This document shows positions 1 through 11,333 of a stretch of DNA of 64,000 nt, one piece after another. The notes beneath the pieces are model-generated. The model searched no databases, had not been told where the DNA came from, and saw only the letters and a program-made list of their open reading frames with translations. The position numbers and the translations under genes are program-made. Source of the stretch: an uncultured Verrucomicrobiota bacterium (lineage in GTDB: Bacteria > Verrucomicrobiota > Verrucomicrobiia > Verrucomicrobiales > Verrucomicrobiaceae); NCBI GenBank assembly GCA_903838675.1, contig CAILZI010000141.1:1-64000 (forward strand). Direction: 5' to 3'. Every line of letters starts with the position of its first letter. Within the stretch, counting starts at the first letter, position 1.

Positions 1-2292
<2,292 letters not shown>

Positions 2293-2294
2293 GA

Positions 2295-3005
2295 TCATTC
2301 CACAATGACGATATCGTCAATTCGCAGGAAGAGATCGTATTCACCGTGATTCTCGTTCAGTGCTGCCTGGGAGTTTACGAGAATGCGTTTCACGCCTTGA
2401 GGCGTCTTGCGGTGAATGCAAATCATCGGGGCCTTCTGTTTGGCAGTAAGGCCCCCTGCTCGGTGAAGCAGATCGGAAACGGTGTGATCTTCGAATGCAG
2501 GAAGGTCATATTTGCCTGCTTTCGCGACTGCACCAAAGACCGTGACGAACTCTATTTTATAGCTAAAACAGCCTTGGATACCCGGCGGGGCTAATTTGTC
2601 CAAGGACACCATCACATGAGCAACAGGAAAGAATTTCTGTTCTTCGAGCCTGGCCTTTAATTGAAAAGCCAGCTCTTTCGAAGTTAACCCTGCAGATTTG
2701 ACGGGCCCAAGATAGGGGGAGTAGGCCTCACCAGACGGCGAAATCTGGCTGGGTAGCGCCTCACGCTTATCCTCTAAAACGCGAATGCTAATCACGTCGC
2801 CAATTCGCAAGAGCTGCGAATTGTCGAGGGCATCCATGTTTGTCAGTACCTCTGCGCCAAAGGCAGGATCCACCCACTTTCTTTGCGCAGGTTTAACAAT
2901 TGGCGGAACCCTAAAGCCAGGATCAGGAGCTTCGGAAGGTGACTGCTCAGCGGCACACAGCCCAAAGCAAACCATCACATGTACGAATATCGAGAGCCGC
3001 TGCAT
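2295..3005 (-). CDS. Polysaccharide export protein (Wza/Poly_export-SLBB family)
   Basis: A 236-residue exported protein. It opens with a hydrophobic N-terminus (MQRLSIFVHVMVCFGLCAAE) consistent with a signal peptide. A polysaccharide export domain follows around residues 60-130 (LLRIGDVISIRVLED), then an SLBB-like region (VTVFGAVAKAGKYDLP, then TVSDLLHRAGGLT). Wza-type proteins form periplasmic/outer-membrane channels for extracellular polysaccharide. This copy is short compared with the roughly 380 residues of E. coli Wza, and it has one clear SLBB module. No glycosyltransferase, Wzc kinase or Wzx/Wzy gene adjoins it, so it is an orphan. It converges on the retropepsin-like gene with a 2-base gap. 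Confidence 0.8.
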   Translation of the reverse strand: MQRLSIFVHVMVCFGLCAAEQSPSEAPDPGFRVPPIVKPAQRKWVDPAFGAEVLTNMDALDNSQLLRIGDVISIRVLEDKREALPSQISPSGEAYSPYLGPVKSAGLTSKELAFQLKARLEEQKFFPVAHVMVSLDKLAPPGIQGCFSYKIEFVTVFGAVAKAGKYDLPAFEDHTVSDLLHRAGGLTAKQKAPMICIHRKTPQGVKRILVNSQAALNENHGEYDLFLRIDDIVIVE

Positions 3006-3197
3006 GTCTAAAATTCTACGGTTTCGGGCATGTTCATGGCAATCCAGCGCGGCATAGGGGAGGGAGAACTGTTGACGGTTCCGGGGTGCTGACGTTCAAA
3101 ATACTCCTTCCGCCTGCTTGTGAAAAGTTTCACAATCTGATTGCCGCTCCTGCGCAGGGGGCGTAAATCTCAGGGTCCCAAAATCCCCCTGACTCCC

Positions 3198-3734
3198 ATG
3201 GTCGCCTCCGCTGATTCCACCATTGCTGCTTACGACTCGAAAGTTGAAGGCAACATCATCTTCACCAAGATGGACGCCGCCATCAACTGGATGCGCAAGA
3301 ACTCCATGTGGCCGATGCCGATGGGCCTGGCCTGCTGCGCCATCGAAATGATGGCCGCTGCCTGCAGCCGCTACGACTTGAGCCGCTTCGGTGCGGAAGT
3401 GATGCGTTTCTCCCCCCGCCAGGCCGATGTGATGATCGTGGCCGGCACGGTGACTTACAAGATGGCCCTCGCGGTGAAACGCGTGTGGGATCAGATGCCG
3501 GAGCCGAAGTGGTGCATCGCCATGGGCGCCTGTGCTTCCAGCGGCGGCATGTACCGCAGTTACGCGGTGCTCCAGGGCATCGACAATCTCATCCCGGTGG
3601 ACGTTTACATCTCCGGCTGCCCACCGCGCCCCGAAGCATTGCTCGAAGGCATGATGCGCCTGCAGCGCAAGATTGAAACCGAGCACTCCTTCACCGAGCA
3701 GAAGAAGGAACTCCTCGAAGAACTCACCGCTTAA
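3198..3734 (+). CDS. nuoB: NADH-quinone oxidoreductase subunit B
   Basis: Complex I peripheral-arm subunit that binds the terminal N2 [4Fe-4S] cluster and passes electrons to quinone. The 178-residue protein has all the expected signatures. These are [10 protein letters not shown] with the adjacent cysteine pair, [28 protein letters not shown], and [17 protein letters not shown]. The start at 3198 ([15 protein letters not shown]) gives normal family length; an earlier in-frame ATG at 3141 would add an unrelated 19-residue leader. nuoC follows after 12 bases, so the two are co-transcribed. nuoA is absent upstream and nuoD is absent downstream, which is unusual. Confidence 0.96.
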   Translation: MVASADSTIAAYDSKVEGNIIFTKMDAAINWMRKNSMWPMPMGLACCAIEMMAAACSRYDLSRFGAEVMRFSPRQADVMIVAGTVTYKMALAVKRVWDQMPEPKWCIAMGACASSGGMYRSYAVLQGIDNLIPVDVYISGCPPRPEALLEGMMRLQRKIETEHSFTEQKKELLEELTA

Positions 3735-3746
3735 TTTTTCACGACC

Positions 3747-4319
3747 ATGAATGCCGCCCAAATGGTTGAAGCCTTGAAGCAGAAATTCGGTGATGCCGTG
3801 CTGGAAACGAAGGAGTTTCGTGGCGAACACACGCTCGTCGTCAAGCTGGCCAGCGCCAAGCCGCTGCTCTGCTACTGCCGCGATGAACTGAACTTCGACT
3901 ACCTCGTCGATGTCTCCAGCCTCGATTACATGGGCAAGGAGCCGCGCTTTGAGATGGTCTATGAACTCTACGGCTACGGCCATCTGCAGCATCTGCGTGT
4001 GCGTGCCGCTGTGGCTGAAGACGTGGAAGTGCCCACCGTCAGCGACATCTGGCCCACCGCCAACTGGCATGAGCGCGAGGTGTACGACATGATGGGCATC
4101 AAGTTCAGCGGCCATCCCGACATGCGCCGCATTTTGATGTGGGAGGGCTATCCCTACTTCCCGCTGCGCAAAGACTTCCCTCTCGAAGGCAAGCCCAGCG
4201 ACATGCCCGACGTCGGCTTTACGAAGACCGCGCCGATGGCGGACGGCCCCTTCGTCACCAGTGCAGGCGTCGGCGACACCGTGACGCGCGAGCCGCGCTC
4301 CCGCAGGCCCACGGAGTAA
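3747..4319 (+). CDS. nuoC: NADH-quinone oxidoreductase subunit C
   Basis: Peripheral-arm 30-kDa subunit of complex I, 190 residues. The family core is visible as WPTANWHEREVYDMMGIKFSGHPDMRRILMWEGYPYFPLRKDFPLEGKP split over residues 105-155; it includes the E-R-E-V-Y-D-M and hydrophobic P-L-R-K-D-F-P-L stretches typical of NuoC. It sits 12 bases after nuoB. The next gene on the same strand is a PQQ-type propeller rather than nuoD, so the operon stops here. The protein ends in a short basic tail (EPRSRRPTE). It is not fused to NuoD as in enterobacteria. Confidence 0.95.
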   Translation: MNAAQMVEALKQKFGDAVLETKEFRGEHTLVVKLASAKPLLCYCRDELNFDYLVDVSSLDYMGKEPRFEMVYELYGYGHLQHLRVRAAVAEDVEVPTVSDIWPTANWHEREVYDMMGIKFSGHPDMRRILMWEGYPYFPLRKDFPLEGKPSDMPDVGFTKTAPMADGPFVTSAGVGDTVTREPRSRRPTE

Positions 4320-4404
4320 CGCGGGATAGCTGCGCCAGCAGACGCTGTGTGACCACCTTGTACCGAAAGAGCCTCCCGGCGACACTCGTTCCATTTCCCT
4401 CATC

Positions 4405-5667
4405 ATGACACGCACTCATCTCACCACCGTTCTTGGTCTGGCCATGGCCACGACCGCCTTCTCTGCTGAATCCACCGACTGGGGCGCCTTCCGCGGTCCT
4501 GCTGGCAATGGCATCGTCCCCGCCCTGGCCAATGCCAAATGGAGCCTCAAGCAGGTCTGGAAATCGCCCACCAATCTTGGCTTCAGCTCCTTTGCTGAGT
4601 CCGGTGGCAAGGTCTACACGCTCGTCACGGGCGAAAGCGATGGCAACAAAGGTGAAATGCTCGCCTGCCTCGATGAAAAGACCGGCAAAGAACTGTGGAG
4701 CAAACCCCTCAGCGTCGTTCCCAAGTATGACGGCGGCGGTGATTCCGGCACGAATGACAACAAAGGCGGCGACGGCGCCCGCTCCACTCCGGTGGTCAAC
4801 GGTGGCAAAGTGTATGCCATTGACTCCATGCTGGGCGTTTTCTGCTTTGACGCCGCCACGGGCAAGGAAATCTGGAAGCACGACGTGATGAAGGACAACG
4901 ACGGCGTGCAGCTCAAGTGGGAAAACGCCGCCTCTCCTGTGATCGATGGTGACGTGGTGCTCCTCGCCGGCGGTGGCAAAGGACAGGGCCTCATCGGTCT
5001 GAACAAGAACACCGGTGCCGTTGTGTGGAAGGGTGAAGACGACAAGATGACCCACGCCACTCCGGTGCTGGCAGACATCCTCGGCGTGCATCAGGCCATC
5101 TTCTTCACGCAGACCGGTCTCGTCGCTGTCGATCCTAAAAAAGGCAGCGTCATCTGGCGCGCTCCCTTCCCCTACAAAGTGAGCACCGCCGCCTCCCCGG
5201 TGGTGTATCAGGACATCGTGTACTGCTCCGCCGGCTATGGCGTGGGCGCCGGTGCGTTCAAGATCAGCAAGAGCGGCGGCAAGCTCGAAGCGACCCAGAT
5301 CTGGCGTCGTGAAAACCAGTGCTTCAACCACTGGAGCACCCCGGTCGTCAAAGACGGCTACCTCTACGGCATGTTCAGCTTCAAGGAATACGGTGCCGGT
5401 CCTCTGGCCTGCGTGGACATCCGCACGGGCGAAGACAAGTGGGGTGAAAAAGGCTTCGGCCCCGGCCAGGTCATCCTCGCCGGAGACAAGGTCATCGCCA
5501 CGAGCGACAAAGGCGAAATCGTCGTCGTTGAGGCCAGCCCGGACAAGTACAAGGAAGTGGCGCGCAAAGACGTGCTCGAAGGCAAGGTCTGGAGCTACCC
5601 GATCCTGGCCAATGGCAAGCTTTTCGCCCGCAGCACGACCGAAGGCGTGTGCCTGGACGTGAAGTAA
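4405..5667 (+). CDS. Secreted PQQ-like beta-propeller protein
   Basis: A 420-residue protein with a signal peptide (MTRTHLTTVLGLAMATTAFSA) and repeated propeller blades. The blade motif is an aromatic or hydrophobic strand followed by D..TGKELW, and can be seen as LDEKTGKELW, FDAATGKEIWKHDV, LNKNTGAVVWKGED and VDPKKGSVIWRAPF. This is the PQQ/BamB-like repeat common in PVC bacteria. The early W-G-A-F-R-G-P-A-G-N-G motif is typical of this PVC group. No PQQ-binding catalytic residues can be assigned, so it may be a structural or binding propeller rather than a dehydrogenase. It is likely periplasmic. A strong terminator follows. Confidence 0.85.
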   Translation: MTRTHLTTVLGLAMATTAFSAESTDWGAFRGPAGNGIVPALANAKWSLKQVWKSPTNLGFSSFAESGGKVYTLVTGESDGNKGEMLACLDEKTGKELWSKPLSVVPKYDGGGDSGTNDNKGGDGARSTPVVNGGKVYAIDSMLGVFCFDAATGKEIWKHDVMKDNDGVQLKWENAASPVIDGDVVLLAGGGKGQGLIGLNKNTGAVVWKGEDDKMTHATPVLADILGVHQAIFFTQTGLVAVDPKKGSVIWRAPFPYKVSTAASPVVYQDIVYCSAGYGVGAGAFKISKSGGKLEATQIWRRENQCFNHWSTPVVKDGYLYGMFSFKEYGAGPLACVDIRTGEDKWGEKGFGPGQVILAGDKVIATSDKGEIVVVEASPDKYKEVARKDVLEGKVWSYPILANGKLFARSTTEGVCLDVK

Positions 5668-5696
5668 TCCCTGCGCTTTACCGCAGCCCAAGATTC

Positions 5697-5730
5697 GAAG
5701 CCCGGAGCTCATGGCTCCGGGCTTCTTTTT
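5697..5730 (+). terminator. Rho-independent terminator after the PQQ-propeller gene
   Basis: A perfect 12-bp stem (GAAGCCCGGAGC at 5697-5708 with GCTCCGGGCTTC at 5714-5725), a 5-base loop and a T run at 5726-5730. It ends the upstream transcription unit before the permease gene at 5797. Confidence 0.9.
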
Positions 5731-5796
5731 GTCCAGTGTCCGAGCAGCCTTGACGCGTCGGGGGCTTTAACCGACTCTCAGGGCTCTCTCTCTGGC

Positions 5797-7515
5797 ATGA
5801 AGTGGCTGAACCGTGTGAACCAGGCCTGGAACAAGGCGCGTGAACTCCCCTATTTAGGGCGGGGCTCGTTTGCCGTGGCCATCACCCTGCTGATCATTTC
5901 CATGCTGATGGGCTGGCACCGCACGCATCCGGATGATGCAGTCGATGCCGCGCTGAATCAGGCGCAGCAGGCCCAGATGGATGTGCCGCAGGGCATCCTG
6001 GTGCTGGCCAAAGTGCTGCCCTATCTCAATCTATGGGTCAGGCTGGGCGTCCCGGTGCTGCTCATCGTCATCTGGCGGCGCTGGGGCAATCTGCGCCGGC
6101 TGATGCTGCCGGTCAGCATCGCCTCCATATCCGTGGCCGTCTGGTCCATTGCGAGTGATCTGGTGGATTACATTGCGCATTCGCACATGACGGAAATTGG
6201 CGAACCGCCCGCGCCGCTGGCCTTTGCCTTCAAGCTCGTGTTCATCGCCCTGGTGTTTCTTTCCGTGCCCGTGGCCCTGTACTACTACCGGAGCATCGGC
6301 ATTCTGGAGCGCTACACCCTGCGCACCTTCCTGCACCCGCTGGTGTTCTGCTTTGTCTCCTTCTTCACCCTGTGGATCATCATGGATCTGCTGGACAATC
6401 TGAAGGACTTTCAGGAGTCCAAATCCGGCGTCGTTCGGGTGGTCACCTTTTACCTGGGGATGATCCCCTTTGTGTACACGCAGATCCTGCCGGTGGCTCT
6501 GCTGCTCGCGGTGCTGTACTCCCTCACACGCATGTCGAAGGCCAACGAGCTCATCTCCATTCTGGGCACGGGTCAGAGCCTGCTCCGGGTGCTGCGGCCC
6601 ATCTTCGTTTGCAGCATGTACGCCTGCACGCTGAACATGGCGGCGAACTATTACTGGGCCCCCCGCGCGGAGAATCACCGCGTGGCCGTCTTTAGCGCCA
6701 TGAAAGCGCATGCCGCAGATTCCATCATGGCCTCCGCCATCATGTTTCATGATGAACAGACCGACCGCACCTGGTTCGTGGCCACCTTTCCCTTTTCCAT
6801 GCGCAGCGGGAACGAGCGCATGCATGGCGTGCAAATCCGGGAGGAAGACAAGCAGGGGCGGCCCACACGCACCATCATTGCACCCGATGTCGGCTGGTCG
6901 CCACGCGTCGGCTGGCGCTTTTATGATGGCAAGGAGCTGATTTATCAAAACGGCAAGCTCGAATCCATCCGGCCCTTTCCCATAGTGAAGGACGGCCATA
7001 CTGTCCTGGAAGTGAAAGGAATCGAGGAAACGCCCTGGAGTCTCGTCAGTTATGCCCTGAAGCCCGATTTCATGAGCGTCCCGGAGCTCGTCTCCTACCT
7101 GCGCGCCCATCCGAAGGCGGCGGATGACAAGCTCGCTCCCTTTCGGACGCACTTCTGGCAGCGTTTCGCCCTGCCCTGGCAGGCCATGGCCCTGGTGCTC
7201 GTGGCCGCTCCGCTCGGCGTCGCCTACTCACGCCGTGGCTCGGTCGGTGGCATTGCTGGGAGTGTGTTCATCTTCTTCATCTACATGTTCATGAACAATC
7301 TGTTCCTCAATCTCGGCAAGGGCGGGCATGTGCCGCCCTGGCTCACCGTGTGGCTGCCGCATCTGCTGTTCGGTACGCTCGGCATCATCCTGTTCCATTA
7401 CCGCTCGCAGAACCGTGATCTGCCTTCCTTCAAACTGCGCCTCTCCAAGCTCAAGCCCCAGATCGCCCGCCCACGCAATCGCAGCGCTCCCCTGCCCGAT
7501 GCCTCTGCGACTTGA
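5797..7515 (+). CDS. LptF/LptG family permease (YjgP/YjgQ)
   Basis: A 572-residue inner-membrane protein related to LptF/LptG, the transmembrane subunits of the ABC transporter that extracts lipopolysaccharide toward the outer membrane. The family core begins near residue 165 (RYTLRTFLHPLVFCFVSFFT), with LLAVLYSLTRMSKANELISI and a long periplasmic segment in the middle. The C-terminal membrane block contains PLGVAYSRRGSVGGIAGSVF. Unlike canonical LptF/G (about 360 residues), it has an N-terminal extension of about 160 residues with three or four extra hydrophobic segments. No LptB ATPase or partner permease is adjacent. A small gene follows after 30 bases and may be co-transcribed. Confidence 0.88.
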   Translation: MKWLNRVNQAWNKARELPYLGRGSFAVAITLLIISMLMGWHRTHPDDAVDAALNQAQQAQMDVPQGILVLAKVLPYLNLWVRLGVPVLLIVIWRRWGNLRRLMLPVSIASISVAVWSIASDLVDYIAHSHMTEIGEPPAPLAFAFKLVFIALVFLSVPVALYYYRSIGILERYTLRTFLHPLVFCFVSFFTLWIIMDLLDNLKDFQESKSGVVRVVTFYLGMIPFVYTQILPVALLLAVLYSLTRMSKANELISILGTGQSLLRVLRPIFVCSMYACTLNMAANYYWAPRAENHRVAVFSAMKAHAADSIMASAIMFHDEQTDRTWFVATFPFSMRSGNERMHGVQIREEDKQGRPTRTIIAPDVGWSPRVGWRFYDGKELIYQNGKLESIRPFPIVKDGHTVLEVKGIEETPWSLVSYALKPDFMSVPELVSYLRAHPKAADDKLAPFRTHFWQRFALPWQAMALVLVAAPLGVAYSRRGSVGGIAGSVFIFFIYMFMNNLFLNLGKGGHVPPWLTVWLPHLLFGTLGIILFHYRSQNRDLPSFKLRLSKLKPQIARPRNRSAPLPDASAT

Positions 7516-7545
7516 AATTTTGAACCGGAAACTTAACAATCGTTG

Positions 7546-8337
7546 ATGCAGCAAAACTGGTCCATCCGCAGTCGCGCTCACACTTGCGCCGTCACTGGCC
7601 GTCCGTTTGAGGACGGCGAGAGCTTCCATACCACCATCTATTTCGATCCGGAGGAAAACGGCTACGTGCGCCGTGACATCTGCGCCGAGGCATGGGCGCA
7701 GGAGGTGCAGCAGCGCAAGCCCGTGGCCGCGTGGAAGACCATCTATTCCAGAGTCCTCGCCGAGGCGAAGCCCGAGATCACCCCGAAGGAAAGCGCCCAG
7801 GCCCTGCTGCAGCGCTTCATCGAAGAAGGCGACCCACGGACCGAGAACGCACGCTACATCCTCGCGCTGATGCTGGAGCGGAAACGCCAGCTCTCGCAGA
7901 CCGCCGAGAAGGAAGTGGATGGCGCCAAGATGCTCTTCTACGAAAACAAGAAGACCGGTGAGATCTTCATCGTGCGCGATCCCGAACTGAAGCTCAGTGA
8001 AATCGCCGACATGCAGGATGAGGTGGCCACCCTCCTGGCCTTCGGTGGCCCTGCGGCAGATGCCGCCAAGGCCGTGGGCGTGACGCTCACCGTGGATGGT
8101 GTCGTTCCCAAGCCGGACGCCGAAGGATCGAAAGAGACGGAGGATGCCGCTCCGACCGAAGGAGCTGAAAGCGCAGCCAAGGCGGAAGCAGAGCCCGAAT
8201 CTGCTGCCGAGGAACCAACGGAATCCGAGCCCGAATCTGCCGAAGAGACCCCAGAAACGCCTGCGGCTGAAGAACCTGCCGCGGAATCCGAGCCCTCAGC
8301 TGAACCGGAGCCCAAAGACGAAACCTTGGTGGAATGA
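7546..8337 (+). CDS. Hypothetical protein with acidic E/P/A-rich tail
   Basis: A 263-residue protein. The first 70 residues contain HTCAVTGRPFEDGESFHTTIYF and GYVRRDICAEAW, suggesting a small cysteine-bearing fold, possibly a zinc ribbon since the spaced cysteines and histidines could bind metal. A helical middle follows. The last 80 residues are almost entirely Glu, Pro, Ala and Ser and are probably disordered. I do not recognise a characterised family. The ATG at 7546 was preferred to the TTG directly before it. It lies 30 bases after the LptF/G-like gene and converges on the Lon-domain gene with a 7-base gap. Confidence 0.7.
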   Translation: MQQNWSIRSRAHTCAVTGRPFEDGESFHTTIYFDPEENGYVRRDICAEAWAQEVQQRKPVAAWKTIYSRVLAEAKPEITPKESAQALLQRFIEEGDPRTENARYILALMLERKRQLSQTAEKEVDGAKMLFYENKKTGEIFIVRDPELKLSEIADMQDEVATLLAFGGPAADAAKAVGVTLTVDGVVPKPDAEGSKETEDAAPTEGAESAAKAEAEPESAAEEPTESEPESAEETPETPAAEEPAAESEPSAEPEPKDETLVE

Positions 8338-8344
8338 GCGGGCG

Positions 8345-10543
8345 CTACAGCCCCAGTTCCTCACGCACCTGGACGTCGTTGATCAGCTTGTCGTAGGCGG
8401 CCTTGGCACCCCCCGCAGCCCTGTTGGACTTGCTGACCAGATCCGCATAGCGTGCTCCTGAACGCACCGGATTGAGCAGCGCGCCACGGATGACTTCGCC
8501 ATAGGCCACCAGATTGTCCACATAGGGCCAGACGCGCTGGTCCAGCATCGGGCGCAGGGTGCGCAGCTTGTTCAGGCTGGTGCCCAGCTCATCGCCTTTG
8601 AGGCTGGACATGTTGGTGTCCACGTCATGATCAATGGCGGAGATGATGGAGTCGGCGCTGCTTTGCGCTGCCTCGATCGATCCGCCGATGGAAAGCGTGC
8701 GTGGCATGCGGCCCTGGACGTACAGCAGCAGGTACTTGGCGGAGTAGCAGTTCGGTGCCGCAGCCAGCAGCGCCTGCAGGCGCTGAGCGGCATGCGGCGT
8801 GCGCAGCAGCGGCACGATCTGGCGCGGATCACGCAGCATCACCGTGCGCATGGTGTCAAAGTCGGTGAGGGCACTCTGCAGCGCCTGCGGGCGCTCCGTG
8901 GCAGCGAGCAGCAGCGCCTCTTCAAAGGTCTTGATGCCAAAGACGGTGATGCCCACCAGGGGTGCGGGGCCTTCCAGCACCAAAATATCCATCACGGATT
9001 TCTCATTCTTCACCGGCACCCCGACGAGCTTGCAGGAGCCTTTGGTGGCACCGCGAATCTTCGCCTGCACGCCGCCAATGGGCTGCACGCTGCCGTCTGC
9101 ATTCATGTCTCCCGTCACTGCAAAAGCAGGGTCCCACTTGCTGCCGGTGATCGCGGCTTCCAGCAGCAGGGCGCAGGCCACTGCGGCAGAGGGGCCGTCC
9201 TTGCCGATGTACTTGTCTTCAAAACCAATCTCAAGCGCATGCCCCACAGGCCAGCCGCCGTGGCGCAGCTGCGAAAATTTGCTGACTTCGTTGAGCGCTT
9301 TTCTCATGCTGTCGCCCACATCCTGATTGAACTTGAGCGTGGAAGGCGACTCTCCCAGCGAAGGCAGGGCGGTGAGACTCATGCGGGTGACCTGACCGGC
9401 CTCGCCACCAGAAGCGAGCTGGGAGATCAGCAGGCCGTTCACCTGATTGATGCGCGATTTGAAGGCCACCCCGGCAGGTGCAGGAGCACCGGTGATTACT
9501 GCGCTGGCCGACGTTCCCCCCACGTTGACCCCTGTGGCTGGCCGCGTTGCTGGCGTCGTCGCGGGGGCATTATTTGCCGAAGCCTTGTAGGTCTTGAAGT
9601 CCGTCAATTTCCAGACCTCCTGCAGCTGCTGGGAGGCGGCGTCGGCTTCTGGCAAATCAGAAACCTTCAAGCGACCGCCCTCCCATTGGTGACTTCTGGC
9701 GGAGCCCGATTCGGGCGTTGCAGCGGCCAGCTCAAAGCGAATCTTTCCATTCGCCGTGGCAGACGGCAGCTCCGTCCTCCCCTTCTCCCATGCCAGCGGC
9801 AGTGTCACAGCTTCAGTGAGATGGCCGCCGGCATCTGCCGAGAGCACGTCAGGACATTCGCAGTCGTTGAAAAGGCACTGGCTGGTGTTCAGCAGCACGT
9901 CGCTGCTGGAGACAGTGGAAGAGGTAAACGCACATTGAAGGTAGCGCACGTTCTTCTGTTTTCCGTCCTCAGCATACGCTTCCAGTACACACGACAAAAA
10001 GGTGCTGCGTGTCGCCGTGAGACCGCTGAGATAGGGTGAGGTCAGCGTGGTGTCTGCCACAACGCAGTCTTTCATGCTGACCTTTGGCTCACCGATCTCC
10101 GCATGCACTTCCTCCATGGTGTAGTAGCTGCCATTGGCGCGACGATAACGTGCTTTGTCACAATCCACATAGCAGGTCTCCAGCGCGCAGCCTTCCAGGT
10201 TGATCTTGCTGTTTGGCCCCGATTTCAGCACCACTCTGCGCAGGATGCAGCCGCGTAGATTTAGGGTGATCCGGTCGCGCACCTCCAGTGTCACGTCTTC
10301 AAGCACGGTGCCTTTGGCAAAGTCCAGCTCGAGCGGAGTAGGTGCGGGCATCAGAAATTCATCAGCAATGTTTATTTTTAAATTGTTCCCAGTGTAACGA
10401 CCCCTTGGCAGCGGGCGTGGTTCACGGAGGTACAGCACTTCCTTCACCGTCTTTGCATACCACGCAGGCGGGACGGCATAGATACTGCCTAAGGTTAAAG
10501 GCAAGCATAGTACCAGACGGCAACCGATCAAAATTTTCTTCAT
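8345..10543 (-). CDS. Secreted protein with a C-terminal Lon (S16) protease domain
   Basis: A 732-residue protein starting at 10543 (MKKILIGCRLVLCLPLTLGSIYA), a clear signal peptide. Residues 60-240 are a repetitive Cys- and hydrophobic-rich region (NLRGCILRRVVL, INLEGCALETCYV and similar), suggestive of a right-handed beta-solenoid. A low-complexity Pro/Thr/Ala linker lies around 320-360. The Lon proteolytic domain follows, with the Ser-Lys dyad expected at Ser452 (KDGPSAAVA) and Lys495 (GGVQAKIRGA). The AAA+ ATPase domain of true Lon is absent. It is therefore probably an ATP-independent periplasmic or surface S16-family protease, although activity is unproven. The final 170 residues are helical and unassigned. 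It is transcribed divergently from pyrE. Confidence 0.82.
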   Translation of the reverse strand: MKKILIGCRLVLCLPLTLGSIYAVPPAWYAKTVKEVLYLREPRPLPRGRYTGNNLKINIADEFLMPAPTPLELDFAKGTVLEDVTLEVRDRITLNLRGCILRRVVLKSGPNSKINLEGCALETCYVDCDKARYRRANGSYYTMEEVHAEIGEPKVSMKDCVVADTTLTSPYLSGLTATRSTFLSCVLEAYAEDGKQKNVRYLQCAFTSSTVSSSDVLLNTSQCLFNDCECPDVLSADAGGHLTEAVTLPLAWEKGRTELPSATANGKIRFELAAATPESGSARSHQWEGGRLKVSDLPEADAASQQLQEVWKLTDFKTYKASANNAPATTPATRPATGVNVGGTSASAVITGAPAPAGVAFKSRINQVNGLLISQLASGGEAGQVTRMSLTALPSLGESPSTLKFNQDVGDSMRKALNEVSKFSQLRHGGWPVGHALEIGFEDKYIGKDGPSAAVACALLLEAAITGSKWDPAFAVTGDMNADGSVQPIGGVQAKIRGATKGSCKLVGVPVKNEKSVMDILVLEGPAPLVGITVFGIKTFEEALLLAATERPQALQSALTDFDTMRTVMLRDPRQIVPLLRTPHAAQRLQALLAAAPNCYSAKYLLLYVQGRMPRTLSIGGSIEAAQSSADSIISAIDHDVDTNMSSLKGDELGTSLNKLRTLRPMLDQRVWPYVDNLVAYGEVIRGALLNPVRSGARYADLVSKSNRAAGGAKAAYDKLINDVQVREELGL

Positions 10544-10666
10544 GACAGGGTCATGATAAAGAAATAACTCGTAAGACGTCAATCTGGTTTAGGTGGATCT
10601 CTCAGAAAAAGCGATTTTAGGCCAGTCGTTCCTTGTTTTCCACGTTCCTCAATTCTAAATCGGCCC

Positions 10667-11236
10667 ATGTCCCTCCAGCAAGACCGCGAAGAACTTCTGC
10701 AAATTCTCAAAGCCAAGTCCATCAAGACCGGCAAATTCACCCTCGCCTCCGGCAAGGAGAGCGATCTCTACGTGGACTGCCGCGTGACCACGCTGGACTC
10801 CCGTGGCGCGGTGCTCGTGGGCCGCGTGCTGCATGCGCTGCTGCGTGAAGAAGAAGCGAAGCGCGGCCTCAGCATCGGCTCCCTCGGCGGCCTCACCATG
10901 GGTGCGGACCCCATCACTCTGGCTGTGGCCATGAGCTCCAGCATGGCCGGCGATACACCGCCCGTGCAGGCCTTCGTGGTGCGCAAGGAAGCCAAAGGCC
11001 ATGGCCGTGGCAAACGCATCGAAGGCAACTTCATCACCACCCAACCCGTCGTCGTCGTCGATGACGTCATCACCACCGGCGGCTCCACGCTGAAGGCCAT
11101 CGAAGCCATCGAGGAAGAAGGTGGCAAAGTGGCCTTCGCCTTGATCCTTGTGGATCGCTCCGAAGGCGGCCGCGAAGCCATCGAGGCCAAAGGCTACCCG
11201 GTGGCGGCTGCGTTCACGCGGGCGGATTTGGTGTGA
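10667..11236 (+). CDS. pyrE: Orotate phosphoribosyltransferase
   Basis: Cytoplasmic enzyme of de novo pyrimidine synthesis that joins orotate and PRPP to give orotidine 5'-phosphate. The 189-residue protein starts MSLQQDREELLQILKAKS and has the early FTLASGKESDLYVDCR motif of PyrE. The PRPP-binding signature VVVVDDVITTGGSTLKAIE lies at about residues 127-145. Length and motif order are normal. No other pyr genes are adjacent. A large imperfect hairpin repeat follows within 100 bases and may help end transcription. Confidence 0.96.
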   Translation: MSLQQDREELLQILKAKSIKTGKFTLASGKESDLYVDCRVTTLDSRGAVLVGRVLHALLREEEAKRGLSIGSLGGLTMGADPITLAVAMSSSMAGDTPPVQAFVVRKEAKGHGRGKRIEGNFITTQPVVVVDDVITTGGSTLKAIEAIEEEGGKVAFALILVDRSEGGREAIEAKGYPVAAAFTRADLV

Positions 11237-11333
11237 TGGCAGTGATGCGGGTACGATTGGCACTCGGGTAAGGCGAGGGTCGTTGGTTTCATGGCCTGTG
11301 ATAGCGGTTGGAACAGTGCCACCGCGAGCGCGA

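Noticed and set aside
3096..5712. Two long minus-strand frames opposite nuoBC and the PQQ-propeller gene
   Set aside because: Products are Ala/Gly/His/Val-rich shadows of high-GC genes, with no motifs; the plus-strand genes are certain.
8627..10039. A plus-strand frame opposite the Lon-domain gene
   Set aside because: Antisense shadow; the minus strand has signal peptide and catalytic motifs.
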